A program made the position numbers and the translations under genes. Under the pieces are notes generated by a model that was given only the letters and a program-made list of their open reading frames with translations, had not been told where the DNA came from and ran no database searches. Below are positions 53,342 to 60,915 of a stretch of 64,000 nucleotides of DNA, piece after piece (within the stretch, counting starts at the first letter, position 1; every line of letters starts with the position of its first letter). Source of the stretch: an uncultured Coriobacteriaceae bacterium (GTDB taxonomy: Bacteria; Actinomycetota; Coriobacteriia; Coriobacteriales; Atopobiaceae); assembly GCA_902801175.1 (NCBI GenBank), contig CADCHF010000004.1, positions 1 through 64,000 of the forward strand, given 5' to 3'.

Positions 53342-54064
53342 CTATTCCTTGGCCTTCCTGAACTCGTCCACGAACGAGGAAAACATGCCTTTGGTGCGAC
53401 CTAGCGTTTTGCCTAGGGCCTTGGACCCCTTGTCCACGGCCTTCCCAGCCGTCTCGCCAGCCTTCTTGGCGGCCTTCTTCCCCTCGTACTTGGCCCTGGC
53501 ATATCCCTCGCCAGCCTTGCCGGCCACGCCGCCCGTAAGCGCGAGCTTCGCAGCCTCGGGCGCGACCACCATGAACCCGTCCTCGTACCCGCGCAGCATC
53601 TCAATGGGAATCTCAACCGACCCCACCAGCGACTGCGCCACGCTGCCATCGCCCACGTAGAACGCCTCGACCTTGCCGGTCTTGGTGTTGAACGAGGCGT
53701 CGTTCACATAGCCGAGCACCTTGCCATTGGTGGTGCGAGCGTCCATGCCAGACCAGATGAGGCATGCGTCCCAGTCAATCCCAAGCCGCGCGCGAGCCGC
53801 GTCGTCAAAGCTCTCGGGGCCCTTCACCACACGCACGCCACCATCGCAGGGGGCAATTGCGTCGAGCGCCACAAAGGAGTCCTCGCGCTTGACCATACCT
53901 GCCAGGTCGGGACGCTTGACGAGCATCCCCACCACGCGGTCGCCCTTGGGCGAGAAGACGGCCATGTGCACCTTGCCAAACGTTGTAAAGGTGCTGGCGT
54001 CTTTGCCGCGCGTGCCCTTTGGTGCGTATACGACCACGTTTGTTAGCTGGCTCAGTTTGAGCAT
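53342..54064 (-). CDS. PRC-barrel domain protein
   Basis: 240 residues. The first half is a PRC-like beta barrel (MLKLSQLTNVVVYAPKGTRG, FGKVHMAVFSPKGDRVVGML), and a second PRC-like repeat follows near residue 100 (GKVLGYVNDASFNTKTGKVEAF). The C-terminal 70 residues are a Lys/Ala/Gly-rich amphipathic stretch (AKYEGKKAAKKAGETAGKAV). PRC barrels are RNA- or protein-interaction modules also found in the MgtE-N/CBS protein encoded upstream. Function is unknown. GGAG precedes the ATG. Confidence 0.75.
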   Translation of the reverse strand: MLKLSQLTNVVVYAPKGTRGKDASTFTTFGKVHMAVFSPKGDRVVGMLVKRPDLAGMVKREDSFVALDAIAPCDGGVRVVKGPESFDDAARARLGIDWDACLIWSGMDARTTNGKVLGYVNDASFNTKTGKVEAFYVGDGSVAQSLVGSVEIPIEMLRGYEDGFMVVAPEAAKLALTGGVAGKAGEGYARAKYEGKKAAKKAGETAGKAVDKGSKALGKTLGRTKGMFSSFVDEFRKAKE

Positions 54065-54085
54065 GCCTCGCTCCTAAAACGCATG

Positions 54086-54114
54086 CGGGACGCTGCCCTA
54101 AGGGTAGCGTCCCG
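54086..54114 (-). terminator. terminator of the YtxH gene
   Basis: Stem CGGGACGCT/AGCGTCCCG with inner CCC/GGG, followed on the minus strand by CATGCGTTTT. It lies 30 bases past the YtxH stop, just before the PRC-barrel gene start. Confidence 0.75.
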
Positions 54115-54143
54115 ATCACTTAAACTTGCTGGTCCTGTTTGGA

Positions 54144-54626
54144 CTACTCGGCGTCGGCCGTGACGGTCTCGACGATCTCGCCCTCGTCCTCGGCGGCCTC
54201 GACGACCTCAACCTTGACGCCCTCGGCCTCGACCTGATCGGCCTCGGCGGCCTCGTTGGAGACCTCGACGACCTTCTCGGTCACGGCGCTCACGGCATCC
54301 TGGACCTGGGCCGACGTGGCGGCAACGGTCTCGGAGAGGGAGTCGCGAAGCTTGTCCATGCGCTCGCGGGCAAGGTCGACCTTGGCACGAAGCTCGTCGC
54401 CAGTAGCATCAACGTTAGGACGGACGGCACTGACCTTGTCGCTCACAACGCGCGAACCACGCTCGTAGGCGTCAACCGCGGAGTCCCATGCGTCGTTAAC
54501 AGCGTCAGCTGCCATGGCGCGGCTCTCGGCACCAGAGCGAGGTGCAAGAAGCAGACCAGCAGCAACACCACAAGCTACGCCAGCAATGCTGCCAGCCACA
54601 AATCCGAGCGCACCCTTAATGGACAT
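54144..54626 (-). CDS. YtxH-domain small membrane protein
   Basis: 160 residues. An N-terminal Gly/Ala-rich hydrophobic segment (LGFVAGSIAGVACGVAAGLL) is followed by APRSGAESR, the YtxH signature, then a long amphipathic helical region and an acidic tail. YtxH proteins are stress-linked membrane proteins of unclear mechanism. AGGAGGAAG precedes the ATG. A terminator follows, so it is a single unit. Confidence 0.8.
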   Translation of the reverse strand: MSIKGALGFVAGSIAGVACGVAAGLLLAPRSGAESRAMAADAVNDAWDSAVDAYERGSRVVSDKVSAVRPNVDATGDELRAKVDLARERMDKLRDSLSETVAATSAQVQDAVSAVTEKVVEVSNEAAEADQVEAEGVKVEVVEAAEDEGEIVETVTADAE

Positions 54627-54744
54627 GACTTCCTCCTGTCAAACAAGTGGGACTTTGGTCCCTATATCTCACCATTTTGCGACACCACCTGAACCGAGGT
54701 TTGCGCCGCGTTATTACAAAAGTAACAAAATACCAGCTTGGATA

Positions 54745-55548
54745 CTATATTTCATCAAAGTCTTCATGTGAAGAGGGGGCAGCGGGAGTGCTCTCGAGCG
54801 ATGCCATGATCTGGTCGACCTCGGCCTCGACCTCGGGCACGTTCGTGTTGACGCGGAAGCTGCGCGTGTTCTCAACCGAGGGCGCCGGTGTCCACAGCGG
54901 GCGCTCGGGCTCGGGGGCGAGCTCTTCCGGCTCCTCGGGCTCCTCGGGTTCCTCGGGCTCCTCGGGTTCCTCCGGCTCCTTGGGTTCCTCCGGCTCTTCG
55001 GGCTCATCAAGCTCCTCGGGCTCGTTAACGGCAACCTGGGGAACGTAGTCGACCACCAGATCCTCGCCCTGGCCCTCAATGCGCTCGATCAGCGAGACCA
55101 GGCCGCCAACAATGGCCTTTACGTCGGGCTCGGGCTCCTCGCCACCGCTGTAGGCCCAGTCCAAAATCCAAACGGCGCACGAGAGCGCAGCAGAGACCAA
55201 CACGTCATCCGGGCACACAAGCTCAATCTCATAGGTGCGGTCGTCCACCTCGTCGACCCAGGTACGGCCCGCAATCATGTCGTCGGTGAGGTCGGTCTGG
55301 GCAAGCAGCTCAACGGTCACGTGCTCGAGTAGATGGGCCAGCTCGGTGTTGCCCATGGCATCACGGAAGGTGTCGCCTGCGTCGCCCTTGCATGCGTGCT
55401 CCACGATGCGCGGCAGCAGCCTGTAGACGCGTGCCGTTGCCTCGAGGTCCTCGGACGTCATGAGCGGCGCGGCCTCGTCAAGGCGAACGCGCGCAATAAG
55501 GTTCTTGGGACCAATTCTCACTTGCTGGATGTCGATAAGCTCTGCCAT
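54745..55548 (-). CDS. protein with a cyanophycin-synthetase-N-like domain and an EPEEPEE tail
   Basis: 267 residues from the ATG at 55548 (GGGGAGGG upstream). Residues 1-165 resemble the N-terminal domain of cyanophycin synthetases: an IGPKNLIARVRLDE start, LLPRIVEHACKGDAGDTF, NTELAHLLEHVTVELLAQ and AGRTWVDEV. The ATP-grasp and Mur-ligase domains that follow in CphA are missing. Residues about 175-220 are a Glu/Pro repeat (EEPEEPEEPEEP), and the C-terminus is acidic. No enzyme can be assigned. The domain link is by pattern only. Confidence 0.5.
   Translation of the reverse strand: MAELIDIQQVRIGPKNLIARVRLDEAAPLMTSEDLEATARVYRLLPRIVEHACKGDAGDTFRDAMGNTELAHLLEHVTVELLAQTDLTDDMIAGRTWVDEVDDRTYEIELVCPDDVLVSAALSCAVWILDWAYSGGEEPEPDVKAIVGGLVSLIERIEGQGEDLVVDYVPQVAVNEPEELDEPEEPEEPKEPEEPEEPEEPEEPEEPEELAPEPERPLWTPAPSVENTRSFRVNTNVPEVEAEVDQIMASLESTPAAPSSHEDFDEI
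54919..55024. repeat. GGNTCCTCG-type coding microsatellite
   Basis: A tandem 9-nt unit, mostly GGCTCCTCG and GGTTCCTCG, repeated about eleven times. On the minus strand it encodes the EEP/EPE tail of the CphA-N-like protein. Unit differences are mainly silent, as expected of expansion and drift under coding constraint. Confidence 0.8.
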
Positions 55549-55705
55549 GGACCCTCCCCTGCAAAAGTCAGACTGTACTATTGTAGTAAAACCCGCCGTA
55601 CAAGACCACGTTGAGTACCTGCGTGCCAAACTTGGCCACATACCGGGACACCTTTCCAGGAGCGCTACAGCCGAAGCTGAGGTGCCGCCAAAGTCACGCC
55701 CCAAG

Positions 55706-55738
55706 CAAAAAGAGAGCCCCTCGCGGAAAGGGCTCTCT
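55706..55738 (-). terminator. terminator of the CNNM-family gene
   Basis: Perfect 9-bp stem AGAGAGCCC/GGGCTCTCT followed by TTTTTGC on the minus strand, 22 bases past the stop at 55761. Confidence 0.88.
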
Positions 55739-55760
55739 CAGGCAATCTATCGCACCAACT

Positions 55761-57071
55761 CTATTCGGCCGTTTCGTCCTCGCTGGGCTCGGCAGGTGCC
55801 ACCACACGCAGCATGGACAGGCGGCGGCCACGCATCGACTGTACCCTAAACTGGTAGCCCTCACACTCAAAGACGTCGCCAGGCTGCGGAACCGAGTCGG
55901 CAAGGTCGAGCACAAAGCCGGCAATGGTCTCAAACTCAGCGGAGTCGTCGATGGGCCAGCCCAGCTCGATTGCGTCGTCAATGGAAAAACGCCCGTCTAC
56001 CAGCCACTCGCCCTTTCCCAGCTGGGTGAGGTACTTGTTGTCGGGATCAAACTCGTCGGCAATCTCTCCCACGACCTCCTCGACGATGTCCTCGATGGTA
56101 ATGATACCGGCCGTGCCGCCGTACTCGTCGACCACAATGACCATCTGGTCGTGGCTGGACTGCATCTCGGACAGCAGCGGGATGATGTCCTTGGTGTCGG
56201 GCACAAAGGAGGCCTGGCGCAGGTAGCGGCTGATGCGCTTGGCGCCAGCGTCCTCGTCCACGATGGGGCTGATGATGTCCTTGATGTGCGCGATGCCCAC
56301 AATGCGGTCAACGTCCTCGTGGTACACGGGCACGCGAGAGTAGCCGGTGCGGCGCATGACGTCGAGCGCCTCGGAGCAGGTTTGGGTGTCCTCGATGGCG
56401 CACATGTCCACGCGCGGGACCATGACCTCGCGGGCAATGGTGTCGCCGAGGTCGATGACGTCGTGGATCATCGACTTTTCTTGCTCGGTGAGCTCCTCGC
56501 TGTCGGTCACCATGTAGCGGATCTCGTCCTCGGAGACCTCCTGGCGGTCGTCGGCGCTCTTGATGTGCAGCATGGTGGCCAGGGCGTTTGCGCTCGCGGC
56601 TGTAAGCCACACCAGCGGCTTTGCCAGCTTTGCAAAGGAGCTGACCGGACCAGCAACGGCCTTGGCCACGTTTTCGGCGTCGGCCATGGCAATGCGCTTG
56701 GGCACGAGCTCGCCGACCACAATGGAAAAGTACGAGACCACGAGGGTGATGAGCACCGTTGAGAGGGGTGCTGCCAGCTGACTCCCCATTCCATGCGCGA
56801 CCATCAGCTTGGCGAGCGGCTCGGACAGGTTTGTGGCGGCAAATGCGGAGCTAAAGAAGCCAACGAGCGTGATGGCAACCTGGATGGCAGCCAAAAACTC
56901 GCCAGAGTTCTCGGAGACCTCGGCAGCCTTTGCGGCGCGCGCGTCTCCCTCGTCGGCGTCATGCTCGAGCACGACCTTCTTTGCGGTGGAAAGGGCCATC
57001 TCAGACATAGAGAAGTAGCCGTTGACCAGAGTGAGCAGGAAGGTGACTGCTATAGATAGGGCTATGTCCAT
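55761..57071 (-). CDS. CNNM/CorC-type protein (DUF21, CBS pair, HlyC/CorC domain)
   Basis: 436 residues. The N-terminal DUF21 domain has four hydrophobic segments (VTFLLTLVNGYFSMSEMALS, LVGFFSSAFAATNLSEPL, FSIVVGELVPKRIAMAD). A CBS pair follows (AREVMVPRVDMCAIEDTQTC; RQASFVPDTKDIIPLLSEMQ), then the CorC_HlyC domain (WLVDGRFSIDDAIELG). Relatives export or sense Mg2+. The upstream frame is longer, but the ATG at 57071 begins the conserved region. GGAGG lies 14 bases upstream, a little far. Confidence 0.88.
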   Translation of the reverse strand: MDIALSIAVTFLLTLVNGYFSMSEMALSTAKKVVLEHDADEGDARAAKAAEVSENSGEFLAAIQVAITLVGFFSSAFAATNLSEPLAKLMVAHGMGSQLAAPLSTVLITLVVSYFSIVVGELVPKRIAMADAENVAKAVAGPVSSFAKLAKPLVWLTAASANALATMLHIKSADDRQEVSEDEIRYMVTDSEELTEQEKSMIHDVIDLGDTIAREVMVPRVDMCAIEDTQTCSEALDVMRRTGYSRVPVYHEDVDRIVGIAHIKDIISPIVDEDAGAKRISRYLRQASFVPDTKDIIPLLSEMQSSHDQMVIVVDEYGGTAGIITIEDIVEEVVGEIADEFDPDNKYLTQLGKGEWLVDGRFSIDDAIELGWPIDDSAEFETIAGFVLDLADSVPQPGDVFECEGYQFRVQSMRGRRLSMLRVVAPAEPSEDETAE

Positions 57072-57425
57072 GCGCTTGGGCGCAACCTCCTTGGACGTAT
57101 GGCATTTACGACCTTTTAGTTTACCAAAACGCCTGCATGGCACATGGACCGCACAGCTGACTGCAAAAAGGATGCACTGGATGCCGACATGACTTTGGCG
57201 CGGGTTTGCGTGGGCATGACTTGCGCAGGACGGGGCAAAAGGGAACGAATTGCGCTTGACCCGTGGAGACCGCTCTGGAAAATGGGCCCAGACGCGACAT
57301 GGCCCAAAGCGCCTATCTGCGCATTGCGAGTCAGCTGCGATCCTGCGCCAATATGGCTGCGACCTTGAGACAACCATGCCCGTGTAGCCTAGAGCGCCCA
57401 GAACGTCACGACCAAGGGAGGCCTC
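57072..57425. other. divergent intergenic region
   Basis: No gene was found between the CNNM-type gene (minus strand) and the small gene at 57426. An AT-rich stretch at 57105-57130 probably holds the CNNM promoter; no convincing boxes could be fixed. No repeat was recognised. Confidence 0.35.
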
Positions 57426-57680
57426 ATGGCACTGCGCTGGCCAGACAAGAAGGTTGCACTCGATATCGTTGACCTACCCGGACGACGTCCGCCCGAGCAA
57501 GAAGAGAAGGAGGGCTGGCGAATCCTTAAGGTAACCGCCAGCCAAATGAACGACTTTCGCACGTGCAAGCAGATCATGGCCTGCATTGCGGCGCTTCTTG
57601 GTAGCGACGCGCCACTAAGGCCCGACTGGGACGAGCAGAACCTGCGCGTGAGCCAGGTGTTTGACCGCTTGTGCGCCTAG
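57426..57680 (+). CDS. small protein of unknown function, possible nuclease-fold remnant
   Basis: 84 residues with GGGAGG seven bases before the ATG, so probably translated. The start LRWPDKKVALDIVDLPGRR and GWRILKVTASQMNDF resemble the last strands of VSR/DUF559-type nucleases (WPDxxVAxE... W.vlrVt..q), but the Glu-x-Lys/Asp residues are not clearly present. It could be a short stand-alone relative or a degraded one. It precedes the toxin-antitoxin pair by 77 bases and is not obviously part of it. Confidence 0.55.
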   Translation: MALRWPDKKVALDIVDLPGRRPPEQEEKEGWRILKVTASQMNDFRTCKQIMACIAALLGSDAPLRPDWDEQNLRVSQVFDRLCA

Positions 57681-57705
57681 ATGCTTGGATGTGTTGTAGG
57701 TACGT

Positions 57706-57749
57706 CTTTGCATAGACATACATATAATTATATGTATGTCTATGCAAAG
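57706..57749 (+). promoter_or_regulatory. perfect 44-bp palindromic operator/promoter of the toxin-antitoxin pair
   Basis: The 44 bases from CTTTGCATAGACATACATAT to ATATGTATGTCTATGCAAAG equal their own reverse complement. A TATAAT box sits at 57723-57728 inside it, and the final AAAG runs into the GGAG site of the antitoxin gene. Antitoxin dimers of the Phd/YefM family bind such palindromes to repress their own operon. No clear -35 was found. Confidence 0.85.
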
Positions 57750-57757
57750 GAGCCACT

Positions 57758-58048
57758 ATGCCCACCATTAAGCCCGTCACCGAACTTCAACGCAACGCCG
57801 CCGCACTCATAAGGGAAGCCATGCAAACGAAAGAGCCCATCTACCTCACCAAAAACGGGAGCTCCGCAGTGGTGCTCCTGGACGCCGAGGAGTACGACCG
57901 TCAGGTTAGTGCCTACCACGAGCTGTGGAAGGAGCGCGTGCGCCTGCTCTACGAGCTGGGCGAAGCGCAGCAGAAGGCAGGGATGGTCTACACGCTAGAA
58001 GAAGTAGACGCCGCACTTAGAGAGAAATGGGGCGACGATGCCTTCTAA
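57758..58048 (+). CDS. Phd/YefM-family antitoxin
   Basis: 96 residues. The N-terminal Phd/YefM fold is clear (IKPVTELQRNAAALIREAM, then PIYLTKNGSSAVVLLDAEEYDR). The C-terminal helices (LYELGEAQQKAGMVYTLEEV) are the toxin-binding part. GGAG eight bases before the ATG. It overlaps the toxin gene by 11 bases and sits behind a perfect palindromic operator. Confidence 0.92.
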   Translation: MPTIKPVTELQRNAAALIREAMQTKEPIYLTKNGSSAVVLLDAEEYDRQVSAYHELWKERVRLLYELGEAQQKAGMVYTLEEVDAALREKWGDDAF

Positions 58049-58328
58049 CTCACAGGTCATCTACACGAGAGACGCCCTAGACGATTTAACAGGCATAGAG
58101 AGCAAGCGCCTAAGGTCCGGCATCAGAAATAGAATCATTGCCCTCTCAACGTTTCCGCAGAGCGGGCTCATTGATTCCGTCGTACCGCCATCGGAAAAGG
58201 ACGTTGAGCACAGAGTGACCTTCGTTGCCCCATATGCCATCAGATACTCATTCATCAAGACTAGCGGCATCGTGCGCATTGACGCCATCACCAACGAGCG
58301 CAGTTCTACGCCCATGCGCTTTCTTTAG
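58038..58328 (+). CDS. RelE/ParE-family toxin
   Basis: 96 residues of RelE/ParE fold: VIYTRDALDDLTGIESKRL, a helical pair, HRVTFVAPYAIRYSFIKTSG, then VRIDAITNERSSTPMRFL. Without the mRNA-cleavage residues of RelE being identifiable, ParE-like gyrase inhibition or RelE-like mRNA cleavage both remain possible. The ATG lies inside the end of the antitoxin gene in another frame, a standard coupled arrangement. Confidence 0.88.
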   Translation: MPSNSQVIYTRDALDDLTGIESKRLRSGIRNRIIALSTFPQSGLIDSVVPPSEKDVEHRVTFVAPYAIRYSFIKTSGIVRIDAITNERSSTPMRFL

Positions 58329-58364
58329 GACAACGTTGTGGCACTGGCGGTCCCGTCCGTTGGG

Positions 58365-58402
58365 GGTGCGACTCCGGGCTGGGTGCCGTCCGGAGTCGCA
58401 CC
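58365..58402 (+). terminator. hairpin downstream of the toxin gene
   Basis: Stem GGTGCGACTCCGG/CCGGAGTCGCACC, perfect over 13 bp, 36 bases after the toxin stop. It is followed by AGTTGAAAAC rather than a U-tract. Confidence 0.55.
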
Positions 58403-58414
58403 AGTTGAAAACGG

Positions 58415-58444
58415 AAGGGGCCTCCGCTTTTGCGAAGGCCCCTT
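58415..58444 (-). terminator. terminator of the EF-G paralogue
   Basis: Stem AAGGGGCCT/AGGCCCCTT around CCGCTTTTGCGA, followed on the minus strand by CCGTTTTC, 45 bases past the stop at 58490. It may serve both strands. Confidence 0.75.
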
Positions 58445-58489
58445 GGCACGTATTGATCTTAGGCGCGAGTCGCTGCGCCCTTAATCGTC

Positions 58490-60550
58490 TTAGCGCTCGC
58501 CAGCAGCACGCTTCTCCTGGTACTCCTGGGCCAGCTTCTGCTGGATGTCGTTCGGCACCTGCTCGTAGCCGTTGATCTCGAGCTCAAACTCGCCCGTACC
58601 ACGGGACAGAGAGCGCAGGCGGGTGGCGTAGTCGGTGACCTCGGCGTACGGCACGGTGGCCTCGACCATGGTCTCGCCAGCACCAGCGGCGCCCATGCCC
58701 TCAACGCGACCGCGGGAGCTGGAGATGTCGCCCATCACGGCGCCAGCGTAGCCCTCGGGCACGGTGATCTTGAGGTGAGCCATGGGCTCAAGCAGAACGG
58801 GCTTGGCGTTCTTGACGGCGTCCTGGAAGCCCAGGCGAGCGGCCGTCTTAAAGGCCATTTCGTTGGAGTCGACCGGATGATACTGACCGTCGAACACGGC
58901 GACCTTGACGTCGATCATGGGGTAACCAGCGATGACGCCACCGGCCATGGTCTCCTGAACGCCCTTGTCGATTGCGGGGATGAAGCCGCGCGGAATGGCG
59001 CCGCCAACGACCTCGTCCACGAACTCGTAGCCCTGATCGGGGTTGGGCTCGATGCGGAGGTGGCAATCGCCAAACTGGCCGGAGCCGCCGGTCTGCTTCT
59101 TGTGACGGCCATGGCCCGTAGCGGTCTGGCGGATGGTCTCACGATAAGGAATGCGCAGCGGGACGATCTTGGCGGCCACCTTGGCGCGCTCCTTGAGGCG
59201 CTCGAGCAGGACTGCGACCTGCGCGTCACCAATGGCGGAGACGATGGTCTGGGCGGTCTCCTCGTCGCGAGCGACCTTGAGGGTCGGGTCGGCGTCGGCG
59301 GAGCGGGCCAAGAAGTCGTACACCTTGCCCTCGGTGCCACGGACCTCGGGCTCGATGGCAACGCGGTACAGGGAGTTGGGGAACTTGAAGGCGGCAACGG
59401 TGACCTTGCCGGTGGCAGAGAGGGTGTCGCCGGTGAGAGCGTCGATCTTGGGGACGACGCAGATGTCGCCAGCGGCGCAGGCCTTGATCTCGGAGGTGTC
59501 ACGGCCGCACATGCTGTACAGGTGACCCAGGCGCTCGCCCTTGCCGGAGCGGGAGTTGATGAGCTCGACGCCAGGAGTAACGGTGCCGGTCAGCACCTTG
59601 ATGAAGGAGTACTTGCCGTTCTGCGGGTCGTTGAGGGTCTTGAAGACGAAGGCCACGGGGCGACCGTCGGACGGGTCGACGTCGAGCTCCTCGCCGTTGA
59701 CCAGCAGCGTGCCCTCGTAGTCGGCCATCGTGGGGAACCATGCAACGGCAGCGTTGAGGATGGAGATGATGCCCTCTTCCTTGACGGCGGAGGCAGCAAA
59801 GGCGGGAACGAAGACGCCGGTGCGGATGGCGAGGCCCAGCAGGCCCTCGAGCTCCTCCTGGGTGATCTCTTCGCCCTCGAGATACTTCATCATGATCTCG
59901 TCGTCGGCCTCAGCCACGAGGTCAACGAGCTCCTCGCGAGCGCTCTCGGCGTCGTCGGCAAACTCGGCCGGAATCTCTTCCTCGATGACCTTGGTGCCCT
60001 CGAGGTGACGAGCCTTCATGTGCACGACGTCGATGATGCCGCGGAAGGCCTCGCCGGTGCCCATGGGGATGGTGACGGCGCCAACGCGGTTGCCAAAGCG
60101 GTCCTTGCAGGCAGAGAGAGCGCCGTCAAAGTCGGTCTCGGGACGGTCGAGACGGTTGATGACAACGGCGCGGGCGGTCTTGAGGTTCTCGGCGGCATAC
60201 CACAGGCGCGTGGTGATGGTCTGCGGGCCATCGGCAGCGTCAACCACAAACATTGCGGTCTCGGCGGCGCTCATAGCGGTGTAGGCGTCACCCACGAAGT
60301 CGGGGTAGCACGGGGCGTCGAGCACGTTGATGCGTGCACCCTGCCACTCGATTGGTGCGAGTGCGGTCGAAATCGAGAAGCCGCGGGCGCCTTCCTGGCC
60401 GTCGTAGTCAAGCGTGGGCTTAGTGCCGGCATGGCCACCCAGACGCGTGGTCTTGCCGGTAAGGTGCAGCATGGCCTCGGCGATCATGGTCTTGCCCGTG
60501 CCGGCCTGACCCACAAGGACGACGTTCTTGACAACTTGTTCTTTAGCCAT
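58490..60550 (-). CDS. elongation factor G paralogue (FusA2-type translational GTPase)
   Basis: A 686-residue EF-G-like protein. The P-loop is GQAGTGKT (about residues 14-21). The G3 motif, normally DxPG, is DAPC (NVLDAPCYPDF), and the G4 motif is NRLDRP instead of NKxD. Domain IV shows GHGRHKKQTGGSGQFGDCHL and GGAIPRGFIPAI, and domain V ends VPYAEVTDYATRLRSLSRGTGEF, all as in EF-G. This is the EF-G-like subgroup that lacks full translocase function in other bacteria. Start has GGAGGAAC upstream. It is a single-gene unit. Confidence 0.88.
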   Translation of the reverse strand: MAKEQVVKNVVLVGQAGTGKTMIAEAMLHLTGKTTRLGGHAGTKPTLDYDGQEGARGFSISTALAPIEWQGARINVLDAPCYPDFVGDAYTAMSAAETAMFVVDAADGPQTITTRLWYAAENLKTARAVVINRLDRPETDFDGALSACKDRFGNRVGAVTIPMGTGEAFRGIIDVVHMKARHLEGTKVIEEEIPAEFADDAESAREELVDLVAEADDEIMMKYLEGEEITQEELEGLLGLAIRTGVFVPAFAASAVKEEGIISILNAAVAWFPTMADYEGTLLVNGEELDVDPSDGRPVAFVFKTLNDPQNGKYSFIKVLTGTVTPGVELINSRSGKGERLGHLYSMCGRDTSEIKACAAGDICVVPKIDALTGDTLSATGKVTVAAFKFPNSLYRVAIEPEVRGTEGKVYDFLARSADADPTLKVARDEETAQTIVSAIGDAQVAVLLERLKERAKVAAKIVPLRIPYRETIRQTATGHGRHKKQTGGSGQFGDCHLRIEPNPDQGYEFVDEVVGGAIPRGFIPAIDKGVQETMAGGVIAGYPMIDVKVAVFDGQYHPVDSNEMAFKTAARLGFQDAVKNAKPVLLEPMAHLKITVPEGYAGAVMGDISSSRGRVEGMGAAGAGETMVEATVPYAEVTDYATRLRSLSRGTGEFELEINGYEQVPNDIQQKLAQEYQEKRAAGER

Positions 60551-60626
60551 TGTTCCTCCTCAAACCGCTTGCGACGGCCTCCCGAGGATGGAAGCGAACG
60601 AACGGCCGTCGCTATTGTCTGACCTA

Positions 60627-60645
60627 AGCGCTTTTGACAAGCGCT
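60627..60645. promoter_or_regulatory. inverted repeat AGCGCTT-N5-AAGCGCT
   Basis: A 7-bp dyad, AGCGCTT (60627-60633) and AAGCGCT (60639-60645), in the 365-base gap upstream of the EF-G paralogue. On the minus strand TTGTCA with CAATAG 17 nt away overlaps it, so it may be an operator of that promoter. The rest of 60551-60903 holds nothing recognised. Confidence 0.4.
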
Positions 60646-60903
60646 CGTTCAACAATACACACATGCCACCCGCGTGAAAACCCATTATCGGGAGGCGGTT
60701 GAGCGCATCGGCCACACGCTTGGTATTTGGCATGAGCGTTGTATATTGGCAGGTATTTCTTGGTGTTGCGTCTTTGAACATGCAAGTTTGCCGTGTCCGT
60801 TGGGGATGTTTTGATGGCCGGGGAACAGTACTTGCGAGGTGGCCTTTCAGTTTGTGTTGTGGCCATGCGAGACCCCACGTGCACCTGCAGTACCCATGCG
60901 CGC

Positions 60904-60909
60904 TACACT
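60904..60909 (+). promoter_or_regulatory. -10 box implying a leaderless rlmD-like transcript
   Basis: TACACT ends six bases before the ATG at 60916, and no ribosome-binding site is visible. Transcription from this box would begin at or next to the start codon, as in leaderless actinobacterial mRNAs. Confidence 0.45.
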
Positions 60910-60915
60910 AGCCCC

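Noticed and set aside
52847-53404. 185-codon plus-strand ORF across the repeat cluster
   Set aside because: It runs through inverted repeats and GC-rich non-coding sequence, and the minus-strand frame is equally open. No ribosome-binding site or domain.
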